In this document: positions 43,223 to 52,518 of the stretch, in pieces
How the letters are laid out: every line of letters begins with the position of its first letter
Position numbering within the stretch: position 1 is the first letter of the stretch
Made by a program: the position numbers and the translations under genes
The notes under the pieces: generated by a model
Seen by the model: only the letters and a program-made list of their open reading frames with translations
Told to the model about the DNA's origin: nothing
Database searches by the model: none
Assembly (NCBI RefSeq): GCF_900167435.1
Contig: NZ_FUWS01000001.1
Span: 1 to 62,549, forward strand
Direction of reading: 5' to 3'
DNA from: Marinactinospora thermotolerans DSM 45154
GTDB taxonomy: Bacteria; Actinomycetota; Actinomycetes; Streptosporangiales; Streptosporangiaceae
DNA: 62,549 nucleotides

Positions 43223-44245
43223 CTAGCCCACGGCGGCCAGCGCCGCCAGGCCCACCCCGCACACGACGAACATCGCGATCCCCTCGAAACCGATACCGTC
43301 GCGCTGGCGGCGGATCAGGCCCGCGGCGACGAGCAGGTTGAGGACGATGCCCAACCCGACGAGCAGGACCACCTCGCGGTTGACCGCGGCGTAGAGCGAG
43401 CCCTCCCGGTAGACGATGTCGGAGGCCGACAGGAACAGCACGTCGAACCCGTTACCGCCGATGATGTCGCCGATGGCCAGGTGCAGCGCGCGGATGCGCA
43501 CCGCGTACAGCACGGTGACGAGTTCGGGGACGGAGGTGACGAAGCCGGTGATGACCGCCCCCACGAAACCGCTGGACATGCCGGTCCGCTCGGTCAGCGA
43601 CAACCCCGCCTCGCCGATGAGATAGCCGGCCAGGGACACGACCGCGGCCAGCCCGGCGAAACGCAGCCACATCGACGACAGCCGCTCGCCGTTCGCCATC
43701 TGTTCGGGGTCGGGCTCGTCGGTATGGGTGAGGCGGGTCGGCTCCACCCGCCACATGGGCGACTCCCCCACCTCGCGGGACAGCCGCAGCCAGTACCAGT
43801 AGACGAGGACGAGCAGGAGGGAGACCGGGTGGACGCCGAACACGGTGACCTGGGGCCCCGCCCCCGCGGCCAGCACGGCGGCCAGCATGGTGGACAGGCC
43901 GACCGGGGCCAGCAGGTTGGGCAGCGAGGCGGCGGCGTGTTCGAGGTTGGCCCTGCGGTAGAACACGTCGGCCAGCGCGATGAAGGTCGTCTGCAGCACG
44001 ATCCCGCCCAGCGCGTTGTTCATGGCGAAGACCGCGTCACCCCGGGCCGCGCCGAGGATACTGGTGATGAGTCCGGGCAGGGCCGTCACCGCGCCGATGA
44101 GCAGGACCCCCGCCATCGTCTCGCCGATGCCGGTGCGGTCGGCGAGACGGTCGACCAGACGGGTGAACGGGCCGCCGGCGACCACCAGCAGCACCATGGC
44201 GACCGCCAGGGCCGCCGCGCTCACCCATATCGGCCAGTCGTCCAT
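43223..44245 (-). CDS. CaCA-family sodium/calcium exchanger-like membrane protein
   Basis: 340 residues with about ten hydrophobic segments and two alpha-repeats: GVLLIGAVTALPGLITSILG and GAVITGFVTSVPELVTVLYA, each followed by an Asn/Gly-rich second half (FAMNNALGG; GDIIGGNGFDVLF). The first repeat has lost the Glu found in classical exchangers (ALPG instead of SxPE), so ion specificity is uncertain. ATG 44245. Its role is not shown by its neighbours. Confidence 0.82.
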   Translation of the reverse strand: MDDWPIWVSAAALAVAMVLLVVAGGPFTRLVDRLADRTGIGETMAGVLLIGAVTALPGLITSILGAARGDAVFAMNNALGGIVLQTTFIALADVFYRRANLEHAAASLPNLLAPVGLSTMLAAVLAAGAGPQVTVFGVHPVSLLLVLVYWYWLRLSREVGESPMWRVEPTRLTHTDEPDPEQMANGERLSSMWLRFAGLAAVVSLAGYLIGEAGLSLTERTGMSSGFVGAVITGFVTSVPELVTVLYAVRIRALHLAIGDIIGGNGFDVLFLSASDIVYREGSLYAAVNREVVLLVGLGIVLNLLVAAGLIRRQRDGIGFEGIAMFVVCGVGLAALAAVG

Positions 44246-44520
44246 GGGTCACCTCATCACGGGTCGGGGGCTCGGACGAGAACGTCCGCCTCTCGCTACC
44301 CGCTGGCTTCCCACCCACTCCACCGGCGACGGCTCTCCAGGTCACAGAGGCGGGGCGGGGTACGGTGTCCGGGTCCCGCGGCCGGGGAAGCATCGCCGCG
44401 GGGCCCGGACATCCCTCACGGGAGACCGTCACGGCCCGTCGCCTCGGACGTCCGCCGCGCGAACGGGCCGTCGCCCGCTCAACGGTCCGTGGGCCGCCGG
44501 GGGTTCCCGCCTCCCGCCTC

Positions 44521-45624
44521 TCAGTGCCGGTCGGCGCTGTCGGCGGTCTCCGCGACGAGGAGGTCGACGACGTCGGCGAAGTCGCCGCGTCGCGCGAAGG
44601 CGCGGCGCTGCCGGGCGGCCGAGCTCCCCCTGCGCAGGAAGTCCCGGGCGGCCTCCTCGACCAGGGAGCGGTCCCCCAACCGGTCGAGCACGGGTCCCAG
44701 TTCGTCGACCAGGCGCGCCACCAGCTCGCGGCCGGGCGCGGGCGTGGGCGTCACCGCGGTGACGAGGTCGCCTTCGACGCCGAACCGGGCGGCCCGCCAG
44801 AGCGCTCCGCGAGCCCGGACCGGGTCGATCTCGGGCGCGGCCCGACCGGCCAGCTCGGCCTCCCATTCGTGTACCACCAGGGCGCGGAACAGGCCGGCGA
44901 TCAGCAGGATGTCGCGCACGTCGGGGCAGGAGTCGCACACCCGCAGTTCCAGTGTCGGCACATGGGAGGAGGGGCGGACGTTGAAATAGATCATCCCGGC
45001 GTCCTTGACGACGCCGGAGGCGCGCAGATCGGCGACCACGCGGTCGTACTCGGCGGCGCCGGAGAGCCGGCCGATCGGCCCGGAGGTGGGCCAGCGCGCC
45101 CAGCTCATCGCGCGTCCGCTGGCGTACCCACGGTCCTGCCCCATCCAGTAGGGAGAACTGACGCTGATGGCGAGCAGGATCGGCATCCAGCGTTCCACGC
45201 GGTGGGCCAGGATCACGGCGAGATCCCGGTCCTCGACGTTGACGTGGACCTGGGTGCTGCACAGAAGCTGCTCACGGGCGAGGAACTGGAACTGGTCGTA
45301 GAGAAAGCCGTACCTGGGATCGGTCCCGTCCTGGGCTCCGTGGAAATCGACGAGAGGGACCGTTCCAGCTGCGGCGACACCGAGATCTAATTTTCGTGCC
45401 GCGGTGATCAGAGTTCGACGCAGGCCGGAGATGTCCTCGCGCAGATCAGCCAATTCCCGTGACGGTCGCGTCTTACTCTCCACTGCCGATTTTTGCAGTT
45501 CAGGACTGTATCCCTCACCAGGAAGAAGAGCGAGCACCTCTCCGGCCCGGGGCGTCAGGCGGCGACTGGAGAGGTCTACGATATGAAATTCTTCTTCCAC
45601 TCCGACCGTCATCTTGTCGATCAT
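44521..45624 (-). CDS. YbdK-type carboxylate-amine ligase (glutamate-cysteine ligase family 2)
   Basis: 367 residues of the GCS2 family: the start MTVGVEEEFHIVDLSSRRLT, then CSTQVHVNVEDRDLAVILAH, SVSSPYWMGQDRGYASGRAM, and FNVRPSSHVPTLELRVCDSC. YbdK has weak glutamate-cysteine ligase activity; true substrates vary. The 5' third (about 45380-45620) has clearly lower GC than the 3' part and the neighbouring genes, suggesting transfer or recombination. ATG 45624 taken; ATG 45612 is an alternative and neither has a strong ribosome binding site. Confidence 0.9.
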   Translation of the reverse strand: MIDKMTVGVEEEFHIVDLSSRRLTPRAGEVLALLPGEGYSPELQKSAVESKTRPSRELADLREDISGLRRTLITAARKLDLGVAAAGTVPLVDFHGAQDGTDPRYGFLYDQFQFLAREQLLCSTQVHVNVEDRDLAVILAHRVERWMPILLAISVSSPYWMGQDRGYASGRAMSWARWPTSGPIGRLSGAAEYDRVVADLRASGVVKDAGMIYFNVRPSSHVPTLELRVCDSCPDVRDILLIAGLFRALVVHEWEAELAGRAAPEIDPVRARGALWRAARFGVEGDLVTAVTPTPAPGRELVARLVDELGPVLDRLGDRSLVEEAARDFLRRGSSAARQRRAFARRGDFADVVDLLVAETADSADRH

Positions 45625-45675
45625 GCGGTGAACGTATAACAGCGTCGAAGTAGCGGCAAGACGACGGTTGAAGGT

Positions 45676-45689
45676 GTGCTTCGAAGCAC
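45676..45689. promoter_or_regulatory. Palindrome upstream of the YbdK-type gene
   Basis: GTGCTTCGAAGCAC, a perfect 14-bp palindrome, sharing the 10-bp core GCTTCGAAGC with the palindrome in the hyuA promoter. On the minus strand a TATAGT (45717-45712) upstream fits a -10 box, which would place the palindrome in the 5' leader of the transcript. Confidence 0.38.
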
Positions 45690-45847
45690 CCTGAATTAAC
45701 CGGGGCTTCACACTATATATAAACCCGGGGAAAACACCACAGTCCTGTTCCGGAAAACCATTGGAGAGCTTCTGGGAGATGGGGGAGACGTCTCCCGCAC
45801 CATCCGTCCCAGGCAGTGGGCCACCACAGCGGGCACCCGGATGGGAA

Positions 45848-45888
45848 GGGCCGGCCGACCGGAACCGATGTCCGGTATCGGCCGGCCC
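45848..45888 (-). terminator. Second hairpin behind the ribose-type ABC operon
   Basis: Arms GGGCCGGCCGA (45848-45858) and TCGGCCGGCCC (45878-45888) with a 19-nt loop. It follows the stronger hairpin at 45924-45965 on the minus strand. Confidence 0.55.
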
Positions 45889-45923
45889 CGGAACGGCCCG
45901 ACACCGATGCGCCGGCCCCCGAC

Positions 45924-45965
45924 ACCCGTGGGGGCGGGCGGCCACGGCCGCCCGCCCCCACGGGT
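45924..45965 (-). terminator. Strong terminator of the ribose-type ABC operon
   Basis: Perfect 20-bp arms, left ACCCGTGGGGGCGGGCGGCC (45924-45943) and its complement at 45946-45965, 26 bases after the operon's last stop. Confidence 0.8.
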
Positions 45966-45991
45966 TCGCTTCTCCCCCAGGGGGAGTGGGG

Positions 45992-47947
45992 TCAGTTCCC
46001 GGATCGGGAGGAAGCCTCCTCCTGCCCCATGACCTTGACCGGGATGTCGGTCGGATCGCCGGGACCCAGGTCCCCCGACTCCACGGCGTCCAGCGCCGCG
46101 CCGACCGCCGCCTCCCCCAGCATCCTCGGCTGCTGGGCGACCGTGGCGTTCAGCGTCCCGGCCTCGACCGCGGCCAGCCCCTCGGGGGTGCCGTCGAAAC
46201 CGACGATCACCACCTCCTCACCGGCACGGCCCCCCAGCGCCTTGGCCGCGCCGAGCGCCATCTCGTCGTTGGCGGCGAACACGCCCTCGATATCGGGGTT
46301 GGCCTGGAGCATGTTCTGCATGACGTCCAACGCCTTGGTGCGGTCGAAATCCGCGGGCTGGGAGGCCACCACGTCGATCCCCGAGTGCTCGGCGATCTCC
46401 TCGGTGAACCCCTGCCCCCGGTCGCGGGCGGCCGAGGTGCCGGGCTGCCCCTCCAACACCGCGATCGGGCCGGAACCGACCAGGTCGGCGAGTTCACGCG
46501 CCGCCATCCGGCCGCCCTCGACGTTGTCGGAGGCGATCGTGGTGACGACGTCGCCGCCGTTGGGCGCCCGGTCCACCGCGATCACCGGGATCCCGGCCCG
46601 GTTCGCGGCCTCCACCGAGGGCACGATCGCGTCGGAGTCCACCGGGTTGACGACGATCGCGTCGACCCCCCGGGCGATCGCGTCCTGGACCGCGTTGGCC
46701 TGCCGTGAGGAGTCATCGCCGGCGTCGCTGACGATGAGGTCCACGCCCGACCGTTCGGCCTCCTCCAACGCTCCGGCGCGGACGTCGACGAAGAAGGGGT
46801 TGTTGAGGGTCGAAAGCGACAGGGCGACCGTGGGACGCTCCGCCCCGTCACCGCTCTGCCGCTGGTAGACGGCCCAGCCGGCCCCGATCAGGATGACGAC
46901 GAGGACCGCCGCCACTCCGCGGCGCATCGCGGGCGAGCGCGTGGGACGGGGACCGCCGCCACGGCGGCGCCGGCGCAGCGTGTCCGAGAGCACCGCGATC
47001 GCGATGACGACGCCGATGATGACCTGCTGCCAGAAAGCGGACACGTTCAACAGGTTCAGACCGTTGCGCAGCACGCCGAGGATGAGCGCGCCGACGAACG
47101 TGCCCATCGCGCTGCCGACCCCGCCCGACAGACTCGCGCCTCCGATGACAACAGCGGCGATCGCGTCCAGTTCGTAGCCGGTGCCCGCCTCGGGCTGGGC
47201 CGAGGAGAGCCGGGAGGCCAGCAGGATGCCGGCGACCGCCGCGAACAGACCCGAGAGCGCGTAGATGACGAGCTGCTGACGGCCGACCTTGATGCCGGAC
47301 AGGCGGGCGGCCTCGGCGTTGCCGCCGATGGCGTACATAGCGCGCCCGGAGTAGGTGCGGCGCAGCACGAACGCGGTGACCAGGCCGATGAGCAGCATGA
47401 CCAGGACCGGGTAGGGCAGGAAACCGAACAGCGTGCCGGCCCCGAACTCCCCGAGCCAGCCGTCGAGCGTGATCGGCTTGCCGCCGGAGATCACCAGGGC
47501 CAGTCCACGGGCCACGCTGAGCATCGCCAGCGTCGCGATGAACGGTGGCACCCGTCCGATCGTGATCAGCAGGCCACTGGCCAGACCCGCCAGCGCTCCG
47601 GCGGCCAGACCGATCAGCACCGCCAGCCACATGGGCAGCCCGCCGCTGGCGACGGTCCACCCGGTGACGATGCCGGCCAGTCCGGCGACACTGCCCACCG
47701 ACAGGTCGATACCGCCGCTGACGATCACGAACGTCATACCGAACGCCAGGATCGCCACGACGGACGCCTGGACGCCGACGTTGAGCAGGTTGTTCGCGGT
47801 GAGGAAGTCGGGCGACAGGATCGCCAGCAGCACGACCAGGACGATCAGACCGCCCAGGGCACCGCTGTTGTCCGCCAGGGCGCGCAGCCGCGTCGACCGC
47901 CGTGCCCGGTCTCGACCCGGCTCCCGTTGCGTCTTTCTATCCGACAC
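45992..47947 (-). CDS. Fused ribose-type ABC permease and substrate-binding protein
   Basis: 651 residues. Residues 1-325 form an RbsC-type permease with about ten membrane segments (FGMTFVIVSGGIDLSVGSVAG, cut here to its core; AIAAVVIGGASLSGGVGSAM). A further membrane helix (about 340-360, AAVLVVILIGAGWAVYQ) leads to an RbsB-type periplasmic-binding domain (SLSTLNNPFFVDVRAGALEE, ASDNVEGGRMAARELAD, GVFAANDEMALGAAKALGG). The binding protein is thus tethered to the outside of its own permease. Overlaps the ATPase gene by 11 bp. Substrate: ribose or a related pentose, uncertain. Confidence 0.92.
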   Translation of the reverse strand: MSDRKTQREPGRDRARRSTRLRALADNSGALGGLIVLVVLLAILSPDFLTANNLLNVGVQASVVAILAFGMTFVIVSGGIDLSVGSVAGLAGIVTGWTVASGGLPMWLAVLIGLAAGALAGLASGLLITIGRVPPFIATLAMLSVARGLALVISGGKPITLDGWLGEFGAGTLFGFLPYPVLVMLLIGLVTAFVLRRTYSGRAMYAIGGNAEAARLSGIKVGRQQLVIYALSGLFAAVAGILLASRLSSAQPEAGTGYELDAIAAVVIGGASLSGGVGSAMGTFVGALILGVLRNGLNLLNVSAFWQQVIIGVVIAIAVLSDTLRRRRRGGGPRPTRSPAMRRGVAAVLVVILIGAGWAVYQRQSGDGAERPTVALSLSTLNNPFFVDVRAGALEEAERSGVDLIVSDAGDDSSRQANAVQDAIARGVDAIVVNPVDSDAIVPSVEAANRAGIPVIAVDRAPNGGDVVTTIASDNVEGGRMAARELADLVGSGPIAVLEGQPGTSAARDRGQGFTEEIAEHSGIDVVASQPADFDRTKALDVMQNMLQANPDIEGVFAANDEMALGAAKALGGRAGEEVVIVGFDGTPEGLAAVEAGTLNATVAQQPRMLGEAAVGAALDAVESGDLGPGDPTDIPVKVMGQEEASSRSGN

Positions 47948-49436
47948 CGTCGTTCCCCTCTGTGACAGCGAGCGCCATGACCTTCTCCTGGGTCGCCTCG
48001 GCGCGACCGAGCTCGCCCCGCAGCCTCCCGTCCGCCATGACCAGCACCCGGTCGCTCATGCCGAGCAGTTCGGTCAGGTCACTGGAGACGATGAGCACGG
48101 CGGTGCCCTGCTCGGTGAGCGTGTTGATGAGTTCGTAGATCTCGACCTTGGCCCCGACGTCGATCCCACGGGTGGGCTCGTCGAGGATCAGCACCCGTGG
48201 CCGGGCGAGCAGCCACTTGCCGATGACGATCTTCTGCTGGTTGCCTCCGGACAGGGTGCCGGCGGCCTGGTCCAGCCCCGCGGCGCGGACCTTGAGCAGC
48301 TCGGCCTGCCGCGCCGCCGCGGCACGCTGGGAGCGCAGGTCCACCAGGCCGGCGCGGGTGCGTTCGCCCAACGTGGCCAGGCCCATGTTCTCCTCGATGG
48401 AGGCGCCCAGGACCAGGCCCTGACCGGCCCGGTCCTCCGGTACGAGGGCCAGCCCGGCCCGGCGGGCCGCGGTGATGTCCCCCGGGGGCACGCTCTGTCC
48501 GGCCACCACCACCTCGCCGGTGTCGTGGCGGTCGGCGCCGAAGATCGCCCGGACCAGTTCGGTGCGGCCGGCGCCGACCAGCCCGCCGATGCCGACGACC
48601 TCACCGGCGCGGGCGGTGAAGGAGACGTCCGAGAAGACCCCGGCGCGGCCCAGGCCGCGTACCTCCAACAGGGTCTCGCCGACCTCACCTCGCCGGTGGG
48701 GGTACTGCTGCTCGATCGAGCGTCCCACCATGAGGCGCACGAGTTCGTCGGCGTCGGTGGAGGCGGGCACCTCGGCGACCTTGGCGCCGTCGCGCAGTAC
48801 CGTGACGCGGTCGCCGATCTCGGCGATCTCGTCGAGCAGGTGGGAGATGAACACGACCCCGACCCCCGAACGGGTGAGGTCGCGGACGATGTCGAACAGC
48901 CGGGCGGCCTCGGTACGGCTCAGCACGGCGGTCGGTTCGTCCATGATGAGGAACCGCGTCTCCAGGCTCAGCGCCTTGGCGATCTCCACCATCTGGCGCT
49001 GGGCGACGCCGAGGTCGGCGACCGTCGCGTCGACGTCGAGGTCCAGCCCCATCCGTTCGACGAGCTCGGCGGCCTGCCGGCGCATCCGCCGCCGGTCGAC
49101 GAGCCCGAACCTGCGCGGCGGCCGGCCCAGGTGGATGTTCTCGGCGACGCTGAGCCCGGGGACCAGCGCCATCTCCTGGTGGATGGTGGAGATCCCCAGT
49201 TGCTCGGCGTGGCCGGGGCCGGTGAGGCGGACCTCCTGCCCGTCCACCTTGACCACGCCGCTGTCGGGGCGGTGTACCCCGGCCATCACCTTGATCAGGG
49301 TGCTCTTGCCCGCCCCGTTCTCTCCGAGCAGGACGTGGACCTCTCCCCCACGCAGGTCGAAGTCGACCCCTTCCAGGGCGCGCACGCCGGGGAAGGCCTT
49401 GGTCACCCCGATCAGTTCCAATCGGCGGGTGTTCAT
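47937..49436 (-). CDS. rbsA: Ribose-type ABC transporter, double ATPase subunit
   Basis: 499 residues with two ABC domains. The first has Walker A GENGAGKSTLIK and Walker B FLIMDEPTAVL. The second has a degenerate Walker A (GGLVGAGRTELVRA), signature LSGGNQQKIVIGKWL and Walker B LILDEPTRGID. The degenerate second nucleotide site is normal for RbsA/MglA-type transporters. Energises uptake through the fused permease. Start overlaps the LacI regulator stop as ATGA. Confidence 0.92.
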   Translation of the reverse strand: MNTRRLELIGVTKAFPGVRALEGVDFDLRGGEVHVLLGENGAGKSTLIKVMAGVHRPDSGVVKVDGQEVRLTGPGHAEQLGISTIHQEMALVPGLSVAENIHLGRPPRRFGLVDRRRMRRQAAELVERMGLDLDVDATVADLGVAQRQMVEIAKALSLETRFLIMDEPTAVLSRTEAARLFDIVRDLTRSGVGVVFISHLLDEIAEIGDRVTVLRDGAKVAEVPASTDADELVRLMVGRSIEQQYPHRRGEVGETLLEVRGLGRAGVFSDVSFTARAGEVVGIGGLVGAGRTELVRAIFGADRHDTGEVVVAGQSVPPGDITAARRAGLALVPEDRAGQGLVLGASIEENMGLATLGERTRAGLVDLRSQRAAAARQAELLKVRAAGLDQAAGTLSGGNQQKIVIGKWLLARPRVLILDEPTRGIDVGAKVEIYELINTLTEQGTAVLIVSSDLTELLGMSDRVLVMADGRLRGELGRAEATQEKVMALAVTEGNDGVG

Positions 49437-50437
49437 TGCGCTCCTTGTCTCTCTCCGCAGGATCCGCGGATGACGAGCTGGCAGGGCAGTGTCCGCGAGC
49501 GGGCCGGACGGCCGTTCAGCAGGGCGATGAGCTCGCGCACCGCCGCGCGCCCCATCTCCTCGGTCTGCTGCCGGACCGCGGTGATGGGTGGATCGACGAA
49601 CTCGAACCAGGGCAGGTCGTCGAAGCTGGCCAGACCGATGTCGCTGCCCGGCCGCAGGCCCCGGTCGCGGACCCAGCGCAGCGCGCCCAGCGCCATCAGG
49701 TTGTCGGCGGCGAACACCGCGGTGGGGGGATCGGGCCGCTCCATCAACTCCCCCATGGCGGCGACGCCGCTGGCCGTCTGGAAGTCACCGATGCGCACGT
49801 CGCGATCGGCGACCTCCAGCCCGTGGGCGGCGAGCGCCGCCCGGAAGGCCGCGAGCCGCTCCCGGCCGGTGACCAGGGAGGTCGGGCCGGAGATGATCGC
49901 GATGCGGCGGTGGCCGAGGGCCACGAGGTGGTCGACCAGCTCGCGGGTCGCCGTGGCGTTGTCGCTGCGCACGACCGGGAGGTCCAGCCCGTCGATCGAG
50001 CGGTCGATCAGCACGATCGGCCGGCCGCGCCGGACGACCTCCTCGACCAGAGGCGAGACGCGGTCGGTCGGGCACAGCAGCAGCCCGGCGACGCGCTGCT
50101 CCAGCAGGATGTCCAGGTACTCGTCCTGGCGGCGCGGATCCTCGTCGGCGTTGCCGGTGATCACGTAGTAGCCGTGGGCGCGCGCCTCGTCCTCGACGGC
50201 TCGGGCCAGCTCGGTGAAGAAGGGGTTGAGGACGTCCCCGATGACCAGGCCCAATGTCGTGACGTCGGCCGAGCGCAGCGTGCGCGCGGCGGCGTTGGGG
50301 TGGTAGGCGAGTCGTTCCACCGCGGCGAGGACCCGCTCCCTGGACTCCGCGGTGACGGAGGGGTGGTCGTTGAGCACCCGGGACACCGTCGCGGTGGAGA
50401 CCCCGGCAGCCCGGGCCACGTCTTTGATGGTGGCCAT
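49433..50437 (-). CDS. LacI-family repressor of the ribose-type operon
   Basis: 334 residues. Helix-turn-helix ATIKDVARAAGVSTATVSRV at the N-terminus with hinge (NAAARTLRSADV), then a periplasmic-binding-like sensor domain (GLVIGDVLNPFFTELARAVE, VFAADNLMALGALRWVRDRG). First gene of its own operon and therefore autoregulated, with two LacI-type palindromes directly upstream. Effector probably the imported sugar. ATG 50437 with GAGAGGA upstream. Confidence 0.93.
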   Translation of the reverse strand: MATIKDVARAAGVSTATVSRVLNDHPSVTAESRERVLAAVERLAYHPNAAARTLRSADVTTLGLVIGDVLNPFFTELARAVEDEARAHGYYVITGNADEDPRRQDEYLDILLEQRVAGLLLCPTDRVSPLVEEVVRRGRPIVLIDRSIDGLDLPVVRSDNATATRELVDHLVALGHRRIAIISGPTSLVTGRERLAAFRAALAAHGLEVADRDVRIGDFQTASGVAAMGELMERPDPPTAVFAADNLMALGALRWVRDRGLRPGSDIGLASFDDLPWFEFVDPPITAVRQQTEEMGRAAVRELIALLNGRPARSRTLPCQLVIRGSCGERQGAQ

Positions 50438-50446
50438 GAGAGGAAA

Positions 50447-50479
50447 GTAATCGATTACACGAGCCGTGTAAACGTTTAC
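50447..50479. promoter_or_regulatory. Two LacI-type operators
   Basis: GTAATCGATTAC (50447-50458) and GTAAACGTTTAC (50468-50479) are perfect 12-bp palindromes with a central CG, 21 bp apart centre to centre (two helical turns), 10-42 bp before the repressor start. Typical for autoregulation by a LacI protein. Confidence 0.78.
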
Positions 50480-51633
50480 TTTCCGCGCGCGACCCCTCTA
50501 CCTCCCCCTCCCCTCTTCACGTTTTCACTGCTCAGAAGCTGTTTCGACGACTCGAAGGCCCCTCATGTTCCCTCGTGTGACATCTCCGACACCCCTCACA
50601 CGAGATCACGCGACAGGGGTGCCCGCCCCGCCCCTCTGCGGCCTACGGGATGGACCTCCGGCCGGCCCCGACTCCGAGGGCCTCCTCTCCCCACGCCGAG
50701 CGCGAGGTCCGAGGACGGACGGCGCCCTTCCCGCGCCGCCGGCGCATCCCCGCGGCCGCCCGCCGGACCCCGCCCGGACACGGCGCAACACGCTCGTCCG
50801 CGCCGCCACGGCCCGCGCCGGTTCGGCGCCCCGGGACCGGACCGCGCCCCTCCCGGCCGGTGGGACAGCGCCGTGGCCGCCGACGGCGCGCCCCGGCGCC
50901 TCCACGCGGTGGAGGCCGTGCCGGCGCCATGGCGCGCAGCGCCGACACGTCGGATGGCTCTGTCGCGCCCGTGGGGCACGCGCGGCCCCGGGTGCCCACC
51001 ATCGGGGACGGAGCAGCGACCGGCGCCCGAGACACCCGGCCCCCGTTTCCGGTGTCCCCGCGTGAGACGCCGCGCGCACCACGCCGGCCCGGCCTCGTCT
51101 CACGTGGCGCCCGACAGACCCCGCCACGATCACCCCGCCGCGCGGGGTGCCACCTTCACGTGCCCGGGTGGTGTCCTGCTCCTCACCTGCCGTTGCCCGT
51201 GGGTCGACAGCCACCAGGCGGTGCGGGGACACGGCTTTGCCCGTCGACGTGCGCGGTCGAACCGGGGACGTGGGGATCCGAGGTCGCGCTCGGCCGGATC
51301 ACCGCGCGCGGCGCGCGCCCATGCCGGACGGCGTTCTCCCACGGGAGCGCGGCGACGACGGCCCCGGCCGTCGGACACGTGGCGCTCCAACCGCGCTCCG
51401 CGCCGTCTCGCGGCGGGCGGGCGCGCCTGTCACCGAGGGCGCGCTGGATCGCGACGTCCGGTCGCCGCCCGGCCATCTGCCCGCCCTCGTCACGCGCCTC
51501 ACGGCGGGGCCGGACCGGCGCCCGGGAGGGTGGCGTGGACGGCGCCGCCCCGACTCCGGGGACACCACCGCCCTTCCCGGGACGTCCAGTGGTCATCGCG
51601 CCCCACCGAAGGGGCGCGAGGCGAGGATCCGGC
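50480..51633. other. 1.15-kb gap without a recognisable gene
   Basis: Long open frames on both strands are stop-poor only because of the GC content; none has a ribosome binding site, family similarity or the expected third-position bias. One hairpin is visible: CTCGTGTGA (50572-50580) and TCACACGAG (50596-50604). The sequence may be decayed coding DNA. I saw no tRNA or repeat in it. Confidence 0.5.
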
Positions 51634-52491
51634 TCAGGACACCCCGGCGAGGCGGGCGGCCTCCTCCTCTTCGACACGGCGGTTCCACTCGCCCTTGGAG
51701 GACTGCCAGCCGTCCTCGTCGCTGCCCAGGCGCCAGTAGCCGGAGATCGACAGGCGCTCACGGGGCACCTGGTGCTCCAGTCGCAGGAAGTGGCGCAGCT
51801 CCTTGACGAAGTTCGCCTCGCCGTGGACGAACGCCTGGACCTCGCCCTCGGGGAACTCCAGTCCGCGCACCGCCTCGGCCAGGGCGGCCCCGACCCGGCG
51901 CTCCCCACGGTGCACCCAGGTGACCTGGACGTCGCCGTCGGGCACGGCGAGCCGCTGCTCCTCCGCCTCGTCGGCGACCTCGACCAGGACGCGGGCGACC
52001 GCACCGGCGGGCAGGCGCTCGACCGAGGCCGCGATGGCGGGAAGGGCGCTCTCGTCACCGACGAGCAGGTGCCAGCCGGACTCGGGCGCGGGCGCGTAGG
52101 CGCCCCCGGGGCCGAGAAAGCGGATGACGTCGCCCGGCCGCGCGGCGGCGGCCCAGGGGCCGGCCAGCCCCTCGTCACCGTGGTGGACGAAGTCGATGAC
52201 GAGCTCCCGGGTGGCGGCGTCCCAGGAGCGCACGGTGTAGGTGCGGGTGAGGGGCCACTGCTCACGCGGGAAGTCACGGCGGATCGCCTCGATGTCGAAC
52301 GGCTCGGGATAGGCGACGCCGGGCCGCGGGAAGAGCAGCTTGACGTAGTGGTCGGTGTAGTCACCGGCGGAGAACCCCGCGAGCCCGTCACCGCCGAGAA
52401 CCACCCGGATCATGTGCGGGGTCAGGCGCTCGACGTGCCGGACCCGGCCGTGGTGAACCCGGGGCTTCTCGCGCGTTCGACGGTCCGTCAT
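51634..52491 (-). CDS. Siderophore-interacting protein (ferric-siderophore reductase family)
   Basis: 285 residues of the ViuB/SIP family. The N-terminal FAD domain has HMIRVVLGGDGLAGF, DHYVKLLFPRPG and the FAD motif RTYTVRSWDAAT; the C-terminal domain has HLLVGDESALPAIAASVERL and ISGYWRLGSDEDGW. It reduces and releases iron from imported siderophores in the cytoplasm. Two iron-box-like repeats lie just upstream, indicating DmdR/IdeR control. ATG 52491 taken; GTG 52512 is possible. Confidence 0.92.
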   Translation of the reverse strand: MTDRRTREKPRVHHGRVRHVERLTPHMIRVVLGGDGLAGFSAGDYTDHYVKLLFPRPGVAYPEPFDIEAIRRDFPREQWPLTRTYTVRSWDAATRELVIDFVHHGDEGLAGPWAAAARPGDVIRFLGPGGAYAPAPESGWHLLVGDESALPAIAASVERLPAGAVARVLVEVADEAEEQRLAVPDGDVQVTWVHRGERRVGAALAEAVRGLEFPEGEVQAFVHGEANFVKELRHFLRLEHQVPRERLSISGYWRLGSDEDGWQSSKGEWNRRVEEEEAARLAGVS

Positions 52492-52518
52492 CGGCCGTCC
52501 ACCACCTTCCACATTTGG

